Part shown: positions 47,321 through 56,066 of the stretch, piece by piece
Layout of the letters: each line of letters begins with the position of its first letter
Numbering within the stretch: the stretch's first letter is position 1
Source of the DNA: Pseudomonas fluorescens
Lineage (GTDB): Bacteria > Pseudomonadota > Gammaproteobacteria > Pseudomonadales > Pseudomonadaceae
Length of the DNA: 64,000 bases
Direction of reading: 5' to 3'
Assembly (NCBI RefSeq): GCF_902497625.1
Contig: NZ_CABVGX010000006.1
Span: forward strand, 62,001 to 126,000
Program-made: the position numbers and the translations under genes
Notes under the pieces: model-generated
Told to the model about the DNA's origin: nothing
The model's database searches: none
What the model saw: the letters and a program-made list of their open reading frames with translations, nothing else

Positions 47321-47334
47321 CTTGTACATACAAG
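47321..47334 (+). promoter_or_regulatory. HutC-type operator overlapping the hutU start site
   Basis: CTTGTACATACAAG is a quasi-palindrome with perfect CTTGTA/TACAAG arms, and it spans the predicted start (+1 near 47327) of the hutU sigma-54 promoter, so a bound repressor would block initiation. Confidence 0.75.
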
Positions 47335-47466
47335 TAAAGACGTATGCGTATGAGTTGATCGAGACTCTCTGCAGCGTCCACTGATTCGCTTGCGCCGCAA
47401 CGAAGCGCGCAGGCTGCTTGCCCACTGCCAGGGTTGGTTTGAATTGATCGCTGAGGAGTCTTTTTC

Positions 47467-49164
47467 GTGACTGACAATAAATCTACGACTGCTTCTTTCA
47501 CCAGGCGCCGTGACGTTGAAATCCGCGCTGCCCGCGGTAACACGCTGACCGCCAAAAGCTGGCTGACCGAAGCGCCGTTGCGCATGCTGATGAACAACCT
47601 CGACCCGGAAGTTGCCGAGAACCCTAAGGAATTGGTGGTTTACGGTGGTATCGGGCGCGCGGCACGTAACTGGGAGTGCTATGACAAGATCGTCGAAAGT
47701 CTGACTAACTTGAACGACGATGAGACGCTGCTGGTGCAGTCCGGCAAACCGGTCGGGGTGTTCAAGACGCACAGCAATGCACCGCGCGTTCTGATCGCCA
47801 ACTCCAACCTGGTACCGCACTGGGCGAGCTGGGAGCATTTCAATGAGCTCGACGCCAAGGGCCTGGCCATGTACGGCCAGATGACTGCCGGCAGCTGGAT
47901 TTACATCGGCAGCCAAGGCATCGTCCAGGGCACCTATGAAACCTTCGTTGAAGCCGGTCGCCAACATTACAATGATGACCTCACTGGCAAGTGGGTCCTC
48001 ACCGCCGGTCTGGGCGGGATGGGTGGTGCACAACCTCTGGCTGCAACCTTGGCTGGCGCGTGCTCGCTGAACATCGAATGCCAGCAGATCAGTATCGATT
48101 TCCGCCTGAAAAGCCGCTACGTCGACGAGCAAGCCAAAGACCTCGACGATGCCCTCGCGCGTATCGATAAATACACCAAGGAAGGTAAAGCGATCTCCAT
48201 CGCCCTGCTGGGTAACGCCGCAGAAATTCTGCCGGAACTGGTCAAGCGCGGCGTACGTCCGGACATGGTCACCGACCAGACCAGCGCCCACGACCCGCTC
48301 AACGGCTACCTTCCGGCCGGTTGGACCTGGGACGAATACCGCGCCCGCGCAAAGACCGAACCGGCCGCTGTGATCAAAGCCGCCAAGCAGTCGATGGCCG
48401 TGCACGTCAAAGCGATGCTGGAATTCCAGAAGCAAGGCATCCCGACCTTCGACTACGGCAACAACATCCGTCAGATGGCACAGGAAGAAGGCGTGGCAAA
48501 CGCATTCGACTTCCCGGGCTTCGTGCCGGCTTACATCCGTCCGCTGTTCTGCCGTGGCATCGGTCCGTTCCGTTGGGCTGCACTGTCGGGCAACGCTGAA
48601 GACATCTACAAGACCGACGCCAAAGTCAAAGAACTGATTCCTGACGACGCGCACCTGCACAACTGGCTGGACATGGCCCGTGAGCGCATCAGCTTCCAGG
48701 GTCTGCCGGCACGTATCTGCTGGGTCGGGCTGGGCCTGCGCGCCAAGCTCGGTCTGGCGTTCAACGAAATGGTGCGTAGCGGTGAGTTGTCAGCGCCGAT
48801 CGTGATCGGTCGTGACCACCTGGATTCCGGTTCGGTGGCCAGCCCGAACCGTGAAACCGAATCGATGCAGGACGGTTCCGACGCCGTGTCCGACTGGCCA
48901 CTGCTCAATGCGCTGCTCAACACCGCCAGCGGCGCGACCTGGGTCAGCCTGCATCACGGCGGCGGCGTCGGCATGGGCTTCTCGCAGCATTCGGGGATGG
49001 TGATCGTCTGCGACGGTACCGATGAAGCGGCCGAACGAATCGCCCGCGTGCTGCATAACGACCCGGCCACCGGGGTCATGCGTCACGCCGATGCCGGTTA
49101 CCAGATCGCCATCGACTGCGCGAAGGAGCAGGGCCTGAACCTGCCGATGATTACCGGTAAATAA
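47467..49164 (+). CDS. hutU: Urocanate hydratase HutU
   Basis: HutU (urocanase) adds water to urocanate to form imidazolonepropionate, step 2 of histidine catabolism, using NAD+ tightly bound as an electrophile. The 565 residues match the family throughout, including [22 protein letters not shown], the NAD-binding [18 protein letters not shown], the [13 protein letters not shown] loop and the catalytic-Cys region [19 protein letters not shown]. Start is GTG at 47467 with GAGGAG about eight bases upstream. It begins the hut structural gene run, controlled by the sigma-54 promoter and HutC operator upstream. Confidence 0.98.
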   Translation: MTDNKSTTASFTRRRDVEIRAARGNTLTAKSWLTEAPLRMLMNNLDPEVAENPKELVVYGGIGRAARNWECYDKIVESLTNLNDDETLLVQSGKPVGVFKTHSNAPRVLIANSNLVPHWASWEHFNELDAKGLAMYGQMTAGSWIYIGSQGIVQGTYETFVEAGRQHYNDDLTGKWVLTAGLGGMGGAQPLAATLAGACSLNIECQQISIDFRLKSRYVDEQAKDLDDALARIDKYTKEGKAISIALLGNAAEILPELVKRGVRPDMVTDQTSAHDPLNGYLPAGWTWDEYRARAKTEPAAVIKAAKQSMAVHVKAMLEFQKQGIPTFDYGNNIRQMAQEEGVANAFDFPGFVPAYIRPLFCRGIGPFRWAALSGNAEDIYKTDAKVKELIPDDAHLHNWLDMARERISFQGLPARICWVGLGLRAKLGLAFNEMVRSGELSAPIVIGRDHLDSGSVASPNRETESMQDGSDAVSDWPLLNALLNTASGATWVSLHHGGGVGMGFSQHSGMVIVCDGTDEAAERIARVLHNDPATGVMRHADAGYQIAIDCAKEQGLNLPMITGK

Positions 49165-49171
49165 ACCCGCG

Positions 49172-49276
49172 CTGTAGCAGCTGCCGCAGGCTGCGTTAAG
49201 GGCCGAAGGACCTTCGTTCCATTTGGAATGCCGGGGTCGCTTCGCAACCCGACGCAGCCTTCGGCAGCTGCTACAG
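49172..49276. repeat. REPIN of the GTAGCAGCTGCCG family
   Basis: CTGTAGCAGCTGCCGCAGGC and the inverted GCCTTCGGCAGCTGCTACAG frame a 65-base interior between hutU and the permease gene; same family as 20230-20326. Confidence 0.85.
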
Positions 49277-49318
49277 GGGCTGAGTAACCCAGAAATAACA
49301 ATCCACAGAGGTTGAATC

Positions 49319-50791
49319 ATGGCTGTTAACACCGATCGTGCAGGCAACAAACCGTTGATCGAAAAGCGTTCGATCGACTACATCCCGGAAGCGGAGAGAC
49401 ACGGTCGTCTGTTGAGCCAGTTCACCCTGTGGCTGGGTGCCAACCTGCAAATCACCGCGATTGTCACCGGGGCCCTGGCCGTGGTGCTGGGCGGTGATGT
49501 GTTCTGGTCGTTGATCGGTTTGCTGATCGGCCAACTGATCGGGGGCGGGGTGATGGCGTTACATGCGGCGCAAGGGCCGAAGCTGGGTCTGCCGCAGATG
49601 ATTTCCAGCCGGGTACAGTTCGGCGTTTATGGCGCGGCGATCCCGATCGTACTGGTTTGCTTGATGTACCTTGGTTTCACCGCCACGGGAACGGTGCTTT
49701 CCGGGCAGGCGCTGGGTCAGTTGTTTGGCGTCAGCGACAGCGTCGGTATCCTGATATTCGCCAGTGTCATCGTGCTGGTCACAGTGCTCGGTTATCGGGT
49801 GATCCACTGGATCGGCCGTGTCGCCAGCGTTATCGGTGTGATTGCGTTTGTTTACCTGTTCTACCGTTTGATGAGCCAAACGGACGTGGGCGCCCTACTG
49901 CAAATCCGCCATTTCAGCTGGAGCAGTTTTCTGCTGGCGGTGTCGCTCGCGGCTTCCTGGCAGATCGCGTTCGGCCCGTACGTGGCTGACTATTCACGCT
50001 ATCTGCCAAGCAGCACATCTTCGGTGAAAACCTTCTTCGCCGCCGGCGCCGGTTCGGTGATTGGCGCACAAGTGGCGATGATTCTGGGCGTGTTTGCCGC
50101 CGCTTCGGCCGATGGGCAGTTCGCCGGCCATGAAGTGGCCTACATTGTGGGCCTGGGCGGTACCGGTGCCACCGCTGCGTTGCTGTACTTCAGCATCGCA
50201 TTCGGCAAGGTCACCATTTCTACGCTGAACTCCTATGGCAGCTTCATGTGCATCGCGACCATCATCAGCGGTTTTCGTGGTCACCTGCAGGTGTCGCGCT
50301 TGCAACGGTTGGTGTTCGTGCTGGTCATAGTGGGTGCTGCGACCTTGATCGCGCTGCTCGGCCAGCATTCGTTCCTGGGTGCGTTCAAGTCCTTCATCCT
50401 GTTCCTGCTGGCGTTCTTTACGCCATGGAGCGCGATCAACCTGGTGGACTACTACTGCATCACCCGCGAACGTTACGACGTGCCGGCGCTGGCCGATCCG
50501 AATGGCCGCTACGGCCGCTGGAACGCCCTGGGTATCAGCATCTATGTGTTCGGTGTACTGGTGCAGCTGCCGTTCATCGCCACCAAGTTCTATACCGGTC
50601 CGCTGGTGGAAGCCATGGGCGGGGTGGATATTTCCTGGATCATCGGTCTGGTGCTTCCCGCCGCCCTGTATTACCTGTGCGCAAAAAAATGGCACGGTTC
50701 GGTGCCCGATCATCTGATTCTGCCGGTCGAGCAGGACAGCGTTGCACAACCTGAAACAAGAGTGGCCGGTGGCGCTGCGGCGCAGGCCTGA
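49319..50791 (+). CDS. NCS1-family permease, candidate urocanate/histidine-pathway transporter
   Basis: A 490-residue polytopic protein with about 12 helices and the nucleobase:cation symporter-1 (cytosine/purine permease) pattern, including FSIAFGKVTISTLNSYGSFM and FFTPWSAINLVDYYCITRERYDVP. In P. fluorescens hut loci a permease of this kind, HutTu, imports urocanate; the sequence position here (between hutU and hutXWV) fits that, though the family name alone suggests cytosine. ATG at 49319 has a weak ribosome-binding site. It lies 155 bases after hutU with a REPIN in between. Confidence 0.85.
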   Translation: MAVNTDRAGNKPLIEKRSIDYIPEAERHGRLLSQFTLWLGANLQITAIVTGALAVVLGGDVFWSLIGLLIGQLIGGGVMALHAAQGPKLGLPQMISSRVQFGVYGAAIPIVLVCLMYLGFTATGTVLSGQALGQLFGVSDSVGILIFASVIVLVTVLGYRVIHWIGRVASVIGVIAFVYLFYRLMSQTDVGALLQIRHFSWSSFLLAVSLAASWQIAFGPYVADYSRYLPSSTSSVKTFFAAGAGSVIGAQVAMILGVFAAASADGQFAGHEVAYIVGLGGTGATAALLYFSIAFGKVTISTLNSYGSFMCIATIISGFRGHLQVSRLQRLVFVLVIVGAATLIALLGQHSFLGAFKSFILFLLAFFTPWSAINLVDYYCITRERYDVPALADPNGRYGRWNALGISIYVFGVLVQLPFIATKFYTGPLVEAMGGVDISWIIGLVLPAALYYLCAKKWHGSVPDHLILPVEQDSVAQPETRVAGGAAAQA

Positions 50792-50861
50792 TTGGGACGT
50801 GGACAGGGCTGGATGCCTCTTGACTGCCGTAAGCCAATTCATGATTAGGAGCGTCACGACA

Positions 50862-51830
50862 ATGAAATCCAACAAGACCCTGCTGACCGCATTGCTTGCC
50901 GTGGGCGTGCTGACCGGTGCCGGCGCGACTCAGGCGGCTGGCTGGTGCGAATCGGGCAAACCGGTGAAGTTCGCCGGCCTGAACTGGGAAAGCGGCATGC
51001 TGCTGACCGACGTGCTGCAAATCGTTCTGGAGAAAGGCTACGACTGCAAGACCGACAGCCTGCCGGGCAACTCCATCACCATGGAAAACGCCCTGAGCAG
51101 CAACGACATTCAGGTGTTCGCCGAAGAATGGGTTGGACGCAGCGAGGTCTGGAACAAGGCCGAGAAGGCCGGCAAGGTCGTGGGTGTCGGCGCGCCCGTC
51201 ACTGGCGCGATCGAAGGCTGGTATGTGCCGCGCTACGTCATCGAAGGTGATGCCAGCCGCAAGCTGGAAGCCAAGGCCCCCGACCTGAAAAACATTGCTG
51301 ACCTGGGCAAATACGCAGCAGTCTTCAAGGATCAGGAAGAGCCGTCCAAAGGCCGTTTCTACAACTGCCCTGCCGGCTGGACCTGTGAGCTGGACAACAG
51401 CGAAATGCTCAAGAGCTACGGTCTGGAAAGCACCTACACCAACTTCCGTCCAGGCACCGGCCCGGCGCTGGATGCGGCGGTGCTGTCGAGCTACAAACGT
51501 GGCGAGCCGATCCTGTTTTACTACTGGTCGCCGACGCCGCTGATGGGCCAGGTCGACCTGGTCAAACTCGAAGAAAAGCCGGGCGTGGACAAGAGCGTGA
51601 CCATCAAGGTCGGCCTGTCCAAAACGTTCCACGACGAAGCCCCGGAACTGGTCGCCGTGCTTGAGAAAGTCAACCTGCCGATCGACTTGCTCAACCAGAA
51701 TCTCGGGCGCATGGCCAAGGAGCGGATCGCTTCGCCGAAACTGGCGAAAATCTTCCTCAAGGAACATCCTGAAGTCTGGCATGCATGGGTGAGTGAAGAC
51801 GCAGCCAAAAAGATCGACGCTGCGCTTTGA
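50862..51830 (+). CDS. hutX: Histidine ABC transporter, substrate-binding protein HutX
   Basis: A 322-residue periplasmic binding protein with a signal peptide (MKSNKTLLTALLAVGVLTGA then GATQA) and the glycine-betaine/proline-type (OpuAC) fold: CESGKPVKFAGLNWESGMLLTDVLQIVLEKGY, MENALSSNDIQVFAEEWVGRSEVW and ILFYYWSPTPLMGQVDLVKLEE. Together with HutW and HutV it forms a histidine importer of the betaine-type ABC class. The ATG at 50862 begins the signal peptide; an in-frame ATG at 50841 is possible. It follows the permease by 70 bases. Confidence 0.9.
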   Translation: MKSNKTLLTALLAVGVLTGAGATQAAGWCESGKPVKFAGLNWESGMLLTDVLQIVLEKGYDCKTDSLPGNSITMENALSSNDIQVFAEEWVGRSEVWNKAEKAGKVVGVGAPVTGAIEGWYVPRYVIEGDASRKLEAKAPDLKNIADLGKYAAVFKDQEEPSKGRFYNCPAGWTCELDNSEMLKSYGLESTYTNFRPGTGPALDAAVLSSYKRGEPILFYYWSPTPLMGQVDLVKLEEKPGVDKSVTIKVGLSKTFHDEAPELVAVLEKVNLPIDLLNQNLGRMAKERIASPKLAKIFLKEHPEVWHAWVSEDAAKKIDAAL

Positions 51831-52044
51831 TAACTACTGCGTGCTGGGAGCCTACGGCTCTACGCGAGGCAATACTGCGTTGAAAGCTGACTCGAAATGC
51901 TCATTGACTAAAGTCAACTCCGCTTTCTCGCCTGCTTTCGCCCTGTCTTGCCTTCGCTCGCAACGTTTTCAAACAGCTTGTTTATAAGGGCAAAAGCTTT
52001 CCAGCATCTTTGCGGTGCTGAAAGCCCTGGATTGAGAGTCTCCT

Positions 52045-52896
52045 ATGTTTCCCGAAAGCTTTACCTTTTCCATCGCCGACTGGGTCAACAGTTGGGTCGA
52101 TTCGCTGGTCACCAATTACGGCGATGTGTTTCGCAGCATCTCCGACACGTTGCTCTGGGCCATCGTCAATCTCGAAGGTCTGCTACGTGCAGCACCGTGG
52201 TGGCTGATGCTGGCGATCGTGGCCGGCGTGGCCTGGCACGCGACCCGCAAGGTAGTGACCACGGCTGTCATCGTCGGTCTGTTGTTTCTGGTGGGTGCGG
52301 TCGGCCTCTGGGACAAACTGATGCAGACGCTGGCGCTGATGATGGTGGCGACGGTCATTTCGGTGCTGATCGGCATCCCGTTGGGCATCCTGTCCGCACG
52401 CAGCAATCGCCTGCGTTCGGTGCTGATGCCGTTGCTCGACATCATGCAGACCATGCCGAGTTTCGTGTACCTGATCCCGGTGCTGATGCTGTTTGGCCTG
52501 GGCAAGGTGCCGGCGATTTTCGCCACGGTCATTTACGCTGCGCCACCGTTGATCCGTCTGACCGATCTGGGCATTCGTCAGGTCGACGGCGAGGTGATGG
52601 AAGCGATCAACGCGTTCGGAGCCAATCGCTGGCAACAGCTGTTCGGCGTGCAACTGCCGCTAGCCCTGCCGAGCATTATGGCCGGGATCAACCAGACCAC
52701 CATGATGGCCCTGTCGATGGTCGTCATCGCTTCGATGATCGGTGCCCGTGGTCTGGGCGAAGATGTGTTGGTGGGCATTCAGACGTTGAACGTCGGGCGT
52801 GGCCTCGAGGCCGGTCTGGCGATCGTGATTCTGGCCGTGGTGATCGACCGCATCACTCAAGCTTATGGTCGGCCGCGGCATGAGGTGAGCAAATGA
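52045..52896 (+). CDS. hutW: Histidine ABC transporter, permease HutW
   Basis: A 283-residue inner-membrane permease with about six helices (for example LLWAIVNLEGLLRAAPWWLMLAIVAGVAW is the first block). It carries the EAA-type loop VDGEVMEAINAFGANRWQQLFGVQLPLALPSIMAGINQ that docks on the ATPase. Related to ProW/OpuAB. The stop overlaps the hutV start by four bases. A 214-bp spacer separates it from hutX and holds no clear signal apart from a ribosome-binding site (GAGTCTCCT ATG). Confidence 0.92.
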   Translation: MFPESFTFSIADWVNSWVDSLVTNYGDVFRSISDTLLWAIVNLEGLLRAAPWWLMLAIVAGVAWHATRKVVTTAVIVGLLFLVGAVGLWDKLMQTLALMMVATVISVLIGIPLGILSARSNRLRSVLMPLLDIMQTMPSFVYLIPVLMLFGLGKVPAIFATVIYAAPPLIRLTDLGIRQVDGEVMEAINAFGANRWQQLFGVQLPLALPSIMAGINQTTMMALSMVVIASMIGARGLGEDVLVGIQTLNVGRGLEAGLAIVILAVVIDRITQAYGRPRHEVSK

Positions 52897-53723
52897 GCAA
52901 CGAAGCCATCAGCAAGATCGAAGTCAAAAACGTCTTCAAGATTTTCGGCAACCGTTACAAGGAGGCGCTGGCCATGGTCGGCCAGGGCAAAACCAAGGAC
53001 CAGGTGCTTGCTGAAACCGGCTGCGTGGTCGGCGTTAACGACTTGTCGTTGAGCATCGGCACTGGCGAAATCTTCGTGATCATGGGGCTGTCCGGCTCGG
53101 GCAAATCCACCTTGGTGCGCCACTTCAATCGCCTGATCGATCCTACCAGCGGCGCGATCCTTGTGGATGGCGTGGATATCCTGCAGTACGACATGGAAGC
53201 CCTGCGTGAATTTCGCCGGCACAAGATCAGCATGGTGTTTCAGAGCTTCGGTTTGCTGCCGCACAAGACTGTGCTGGACAACGTCGCCTACGGCTTGAAA
53301 GTGCGCGGCGAGAGCAAGCAGATGTGCAGCGAACGCGCTTCGCACTGGATCAACACGGTTGGCCTGAAGGGATACGAAAACAAATACCCGCACCAGCTCT
53401 CGGGCGGCATGCGCCAGCGTGTCGGACTGGCCCGGGCCTTGGCGGCCGACACCGACATCATTCTGATGGACGAAGCCTTCAGCGCCCTCGACCCGCTGAT
53501 CCGCGCGGAAATGCAGGACCAGTTGCTGGAGCTGCAAAAGACCCTGCACAAGACCATCGTCTTCATCACTCATGACCTCGACGAAGCGGTGCGGATTGGT
53601 AACCGCATCGCGATCCTCAAGGACGGGCGCCTGATTCAGGTCGGGACGCCGCGCGAGATCCTGCACTCGCCGGCGGATGAATATGTGGACCGGTTCGTCC
53701 AGCGGCGTGCGGCGGTGGTTTAA
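52893..53723 (+). CDS. hutV: Histidine ABC transporter, ATPase HutV
   Basis: A 276-residue ATP-binding subunit of the betaine/proline (ProV/OpuAA) class, without the CBS tail. It shows the Walker A GLSGSGKST (about 67-75), the Q-loop VFQSFGLLPHKTVLDNVAYGL, the signature LSGGMRQRVGLARALA, Walker B ILMDEAFSALD and the switch His in VFITHDLDEA. The start overlaps hutW by four bases. Its last 54 bases are duplicated downstream in two partial copies (see the tandem repeat at 53667). Confidence 0.95.
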   Translation: MSNEAISKIEVKNVFKIFGNRYKEALAMVGQGKTKDQVLAETGCVVGVNDLSLSIGTGEIFVIMGLSGSGKSTLVRHFNRLIDPTSGAILVDGVDILQYDMEALREFRRHKISMVFQSFGLLPHKTVLDNVAYGLKVRGESKQMCSERASHWINTVGLKGYENKYPHQLSGGMRQRVGLARALAADTDIILMDEAFSALDPLIRAEMQDQLLELQKTLHKTIVFITHDLDEAVRIGNRIAILKDGRLIQVGTPREILHSPADEYVDRFVQRRAAVV

Positions 53724-53748
53724 CTGGTTTGCGGGTGGTGAAACCTAT

Positions 53749-53842
53749 TGTGGCGAGGGGGCTTGCCCCCGTTGGGCTGCGCAGCAGCGCCAAAAACCTG
53801 CGAGCGCTTCGCGCTCGAACGGGGGCAAGCCCCCTCACCACA
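53749..53842. repeat. REP palindrome (GGGGGCTTGCCCCCGTTGGG type), copy 1
   Basis: TGTGGCGAGGGGGCTTGCCC pairs with the inverted GGGGCAAGCCCCCTCACCACA-type arm, with a second hairpin (CGAGCGCTTCGCGCTCG) in the middle. Confidence 0.82.
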
Positions 53843-53901
53843 GGGTTAATTGATCGACAGAATGGTTCATTGATCGACAGAATTTTTGTAAGAGGCACCA
53901 G

Positions 53902-53931
53902 ATGTCCCAGGCCGAATTCGCCGACGGATGA
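53902..53931 (+). other. Nine-codon mini-ORF carrying the copied hutH1 start (unit 2 junction)
   Basis: ATG at 53902 follows the copied ribosome-binding site (TAAGAGGCACCAG) and reads MSQAEFADG then TGA at 53929-53931. The first five codons encode the same residues as hutH1. Confidence 0.55.
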
Positions 53932-54022
53932 GTAGGTGGACCGGTTCGTGCCCCGGCGGGCGGCGTTGGTTTAACAGATTTGCGGGTGGTTCAAAAACAG
54001 ATTTGCGGGTGGTGAAACCTAT

Positions 54023-54116
54023 TGTGGCGAGGGGGATTGCCCCCGTTGGGCTGCGCAGCAGCCCCAAAAAACCTGCGAGCGCTTGCGCTCGAACGGGGGC
54101 AAGCCCCCTCACCACA
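54023..54116. repeat. REP palindrome (GGGGGCTTGCCCCCGTTGGG type), copy 2
   Basis: Same architecture as copy 1, with one change in the first arm (GGGGGATTGCCCCC) that weakens the stem. Confidence 0.8.
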
Positions 54117-54174
54117 GGGTTCATTGATCGACAGAATGGTTCATTGATCAACAGAATTTTATAAGAGGCACCAG

Positions 54175-54204
54175 ATGTCCCAGGCTGAATTCGCCGGCGG
54201 ATGA
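54175..54204 (+). other. Nine-codon mini-ORF carrying the copied hutH1 start (unit 3 junction)
   Basis: ATG at 54175 lies after TAAGAGGCACCAG and reads MSQAEFAGG then TGA at 54202-54204, before the copied hutV tail. It precedes the true hutH1 start by 250 bases. Confidence 0.55.
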
Positions 54205-54272
54205 ATATGTGGACCGGTTCGTCCAGCGGCGGGCGGCGGTGGTTTAACAGATTTGCGGGTGGTGAAACCTAT

Positions 54273-54366
54273 TGTGGCGAGGGGGCTTGCCCCCGTTGGG
54301 CTGCGCAGCAGCCCCAAAAAACCTGCGAGCGCTTGCGCTCGAACGGGGGCAAGCCCCCTCACCACA
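54273..54366. repeat. REP palindrome (GGGGGCTTGCCCCCGTTGGG type), copy 3
   Basis: Nearly identical to copy 2, with the intact GGGGGCTTGCCCCC arm; it ends 58 bases before the hutH1 ATG. Confidence 0.82.
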
Positions 54367-54424
54367 GGGTTCATTGATCGACAGAATGGTTCATTGATCA
54401 ACAGAATTTTATAAGAGGCACCAG

Positions 54425-55948
54425 ATGTCCCAGGCTGAAAAAATCGTTATCACCGACACCCCTCTGCGTTGGCAGGAGGTGGTCGCCGTCGCCCGTCATG
54501 GCGCTCAACTTGAGCTGTCGAACGACACCTGGGCGCGCATTGACAACGCCCAGGCCATCGTCCAGCGCATCGTCATCAGCGGCGAACGAGCTTATGGCGT
54601 CAATACCGGTCTGGGCGGGTTGTCCAACGTTTCGCTCAAAGACCAACAACTCAGCCAGTTGTCCCGCAACACCTTGCTCAGTCATGCTTGTGGCGTCGGC
54701 GCGCCTTTGGCCGACGAGCAGACACGCGCCATCATCTGTGCCGCAATCCGTAATTACAGCCACGGCAAATCCGGCATTCACCGGCGCGTCGTCGAGGCCT
54801 TGCTGGCGCTGCTCAACCGCGGCATCACCCCGCAAGTGCCGGCGCAAGGTTCGGTGGGTTACCTGACGCACATGGCGCACATCGGCATTGCGCTGCTGGG
54901 CGTCGGCAATGTCAGCTATCGCGGCCGGATCATTTCTGCCCAACAGGCGTTGCGCGAAGAAGGGCTGCCAACGGTCCAGCTCGGCGCCAAAGACGGGTTG
55001 TGCCTGGTCAACGGCACGCCGTGCATGAGCGGCCTGAGCTGTCTGGCGATTGCTGATGCAACCAACTTACTGCAGTGGGCCGATGTAATTGGCGCCATGA
55101 GCTTCGAAGCCCAGCGCGGCCAGATCGCCGCGTTCGACGCCGAGATCATCGCGCTCAAACCGCATCCGGGCATGCAACAGGTGGGCGTCAATCTGCGCGC
55201 GTTGCTTGATGGTAGCGAAGTGATCGCGGCGAGCAAAGGCATTCGCACCCAGGATGCGCTGAGCATTCGCTCGATTCCACAGGTACACGGCGCGGCTCGC
55301 GATCAGCTTGAACACGCGAAAAAGCAGATCGAAACCGAACTCAACTCGGTCACCGATAACCCGATGTTGCTGGGCACGCCGGATAATTTCCGCATCGTCT
55401 CCCAAGCCAACCCACACGGTCAGTCGGTCGCGCTGGCGGCGGATTTACTGGCCATCGCGATGGCGGAAATCGGCTCGATCGCCGAGCGTCGACTCGATCG
55501 TTTGATCAACCCGCACGTCAGCGGTTTGCCGGCGTTTCTGGTGGCCAATCCGGGGGTGAACTCGGGGATGATGATTGTCCAGTACGTCGCCGCGTCACTG
55601 TGCGCGGAGAACCGGCAATTGGCGCAACCGGCGGTGCTCGACAACTACGTTACCTCGGGCCTGCAGGAAGACCATCTAAGCATGGGCACCAACGCCGCGC
55701 TGAAGCTGCATCGCGCGCTGGAAAACTGCACGCAGATCCTCGCCATCGAATATCTGCTAGCGGCCCAGGCCTTTGAATTTCTCAAGGACCAGCGCTTCGG
55801 CGCCGGCACCGATGCCGCATGGCGGCTGCTGCGCGAACGGGTGCCGGCGTACGATCAGGACCGTTGGCTGGCGCCGGACATCGCCGCTGCCGCGAGTGTC
55901 CTTAAAGACCCGGCTCTGCTGCATCAGGCTTTACCGAACCTGCACTGA
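54425..55948 (+). CDS. hutH1: Ammonia-lyase paralogue HutH1, lacking the MIO-forming Ala-Ser-Gly
   Basis: A 507-residue member of the histidine/phenylalanine ammonia-lyase family with the fold features [12 protein letters not shown] (about 57-68), [11 protein letters not shown] and [16 protein letters not shown] near the C-terminus. In the cofactor region it reads [13 protein letters not shown] (142-154), where active enzymes read [15 protein letters not shown]; the Ala-Ser-Gly that cyclises to MIO is absent, and about four residues are missing. The [11 protein letters not shown] segment also lacks the usual Tyr of [11 protein letters not shown]. The protein may be a different enzyme, a regulator or inactive. 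The true histidase is probably the next gene. Confidence 0.88.
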   Translation: MSQAEKIVITDTPLRWQEVVAVARHGAQLELSNDTWARIDNAQAIVQRIVISGERAYGVNTGLGGLSNVSLKDQQLSQLSRNTLLSHACGVGAPLADEQTRAIICAAIRNYSHGKSGIHRRVVEALLALLNRGITPQVPAQGSVGYLTHMAHIGIALLGVGNVSYRGRIISAQQALREEGLPTVQLGAKDGLCLVNGTPCMSGLSCLAIADATNLLQWADVIGAMSFEAQRGQIAAFDAEIIALKPHPGMQQVGVNLRALLDGSEVIAASKGIRTQDALSIRSIPQVHGAARDQLEHAKKQIETELNSVTDNPMLLGTPDNFRIVSQANPHGQSVALAADLLAIAMAEIGSIAERRLDRLINPHVSGLPAFLVANPGVNSGMMIVQYVAASLCAENRQLAQPAVLDNYVTSGLQEDHLSMGTNAALKLHRALENCTQILAIEYLLAAQAFEFLKDQRFGAGTDAAWRLLRERVPAYDQDRWLAPDIAAAASVLKDPALLHQALPNLH

Positions 55949-56066
55949 CGACGACCTCACACCAGCGTGCCAAGGCGCCAGCCCCCCACAAGGCGGGAAG
56001 CGACGGACAACGGACTTTTCCGGAGCGTCTGGTGAGTTAACAAGCACTCTCAAAAGGAGAATAAAA

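Larger units (their letters stand above)
53667..54439 (+). repeat. Triple tandem duplication of the hutV 3' end, intergenic REP and hutH1 start
   Basis: Three units lie end to end: 53667-53917, 53918-54190 and 54191-54439. Each contains the last codons of hutV (from TCGCCGGCGGATGAATATGT), an intergenic part with a REP palindrome, and the hutH1 start region (AAGAGGCACCAGATGTCCCA). Unit 1 ends the real hutV, unit 3 leads into the real hutH1. Unit 2 is the most diverged and carries an extra 23-base local duplication (acagatttgcgggtggt at 53974 and 53997). The copies differ at many positions, so this is unlikely to be an assembly error. Confidence 0.9.

Noticed and set aside
53724..54424. CRISPR-like look of repeated palindromes
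   Set aside because: The repeats are about 250 bp apart, contain copies of flanking genes and have no spacers of constant length. They fit a tandem duplication with REP elements.
55773..56066. Extended hutH start giving a 608-residue protein
   Set aside because: The extension overlaps hutH1 and encodes a Cys/Arg-rich shadow. GTG at 56067 has a strong AGGAG site and gives the normal 510-residue length.
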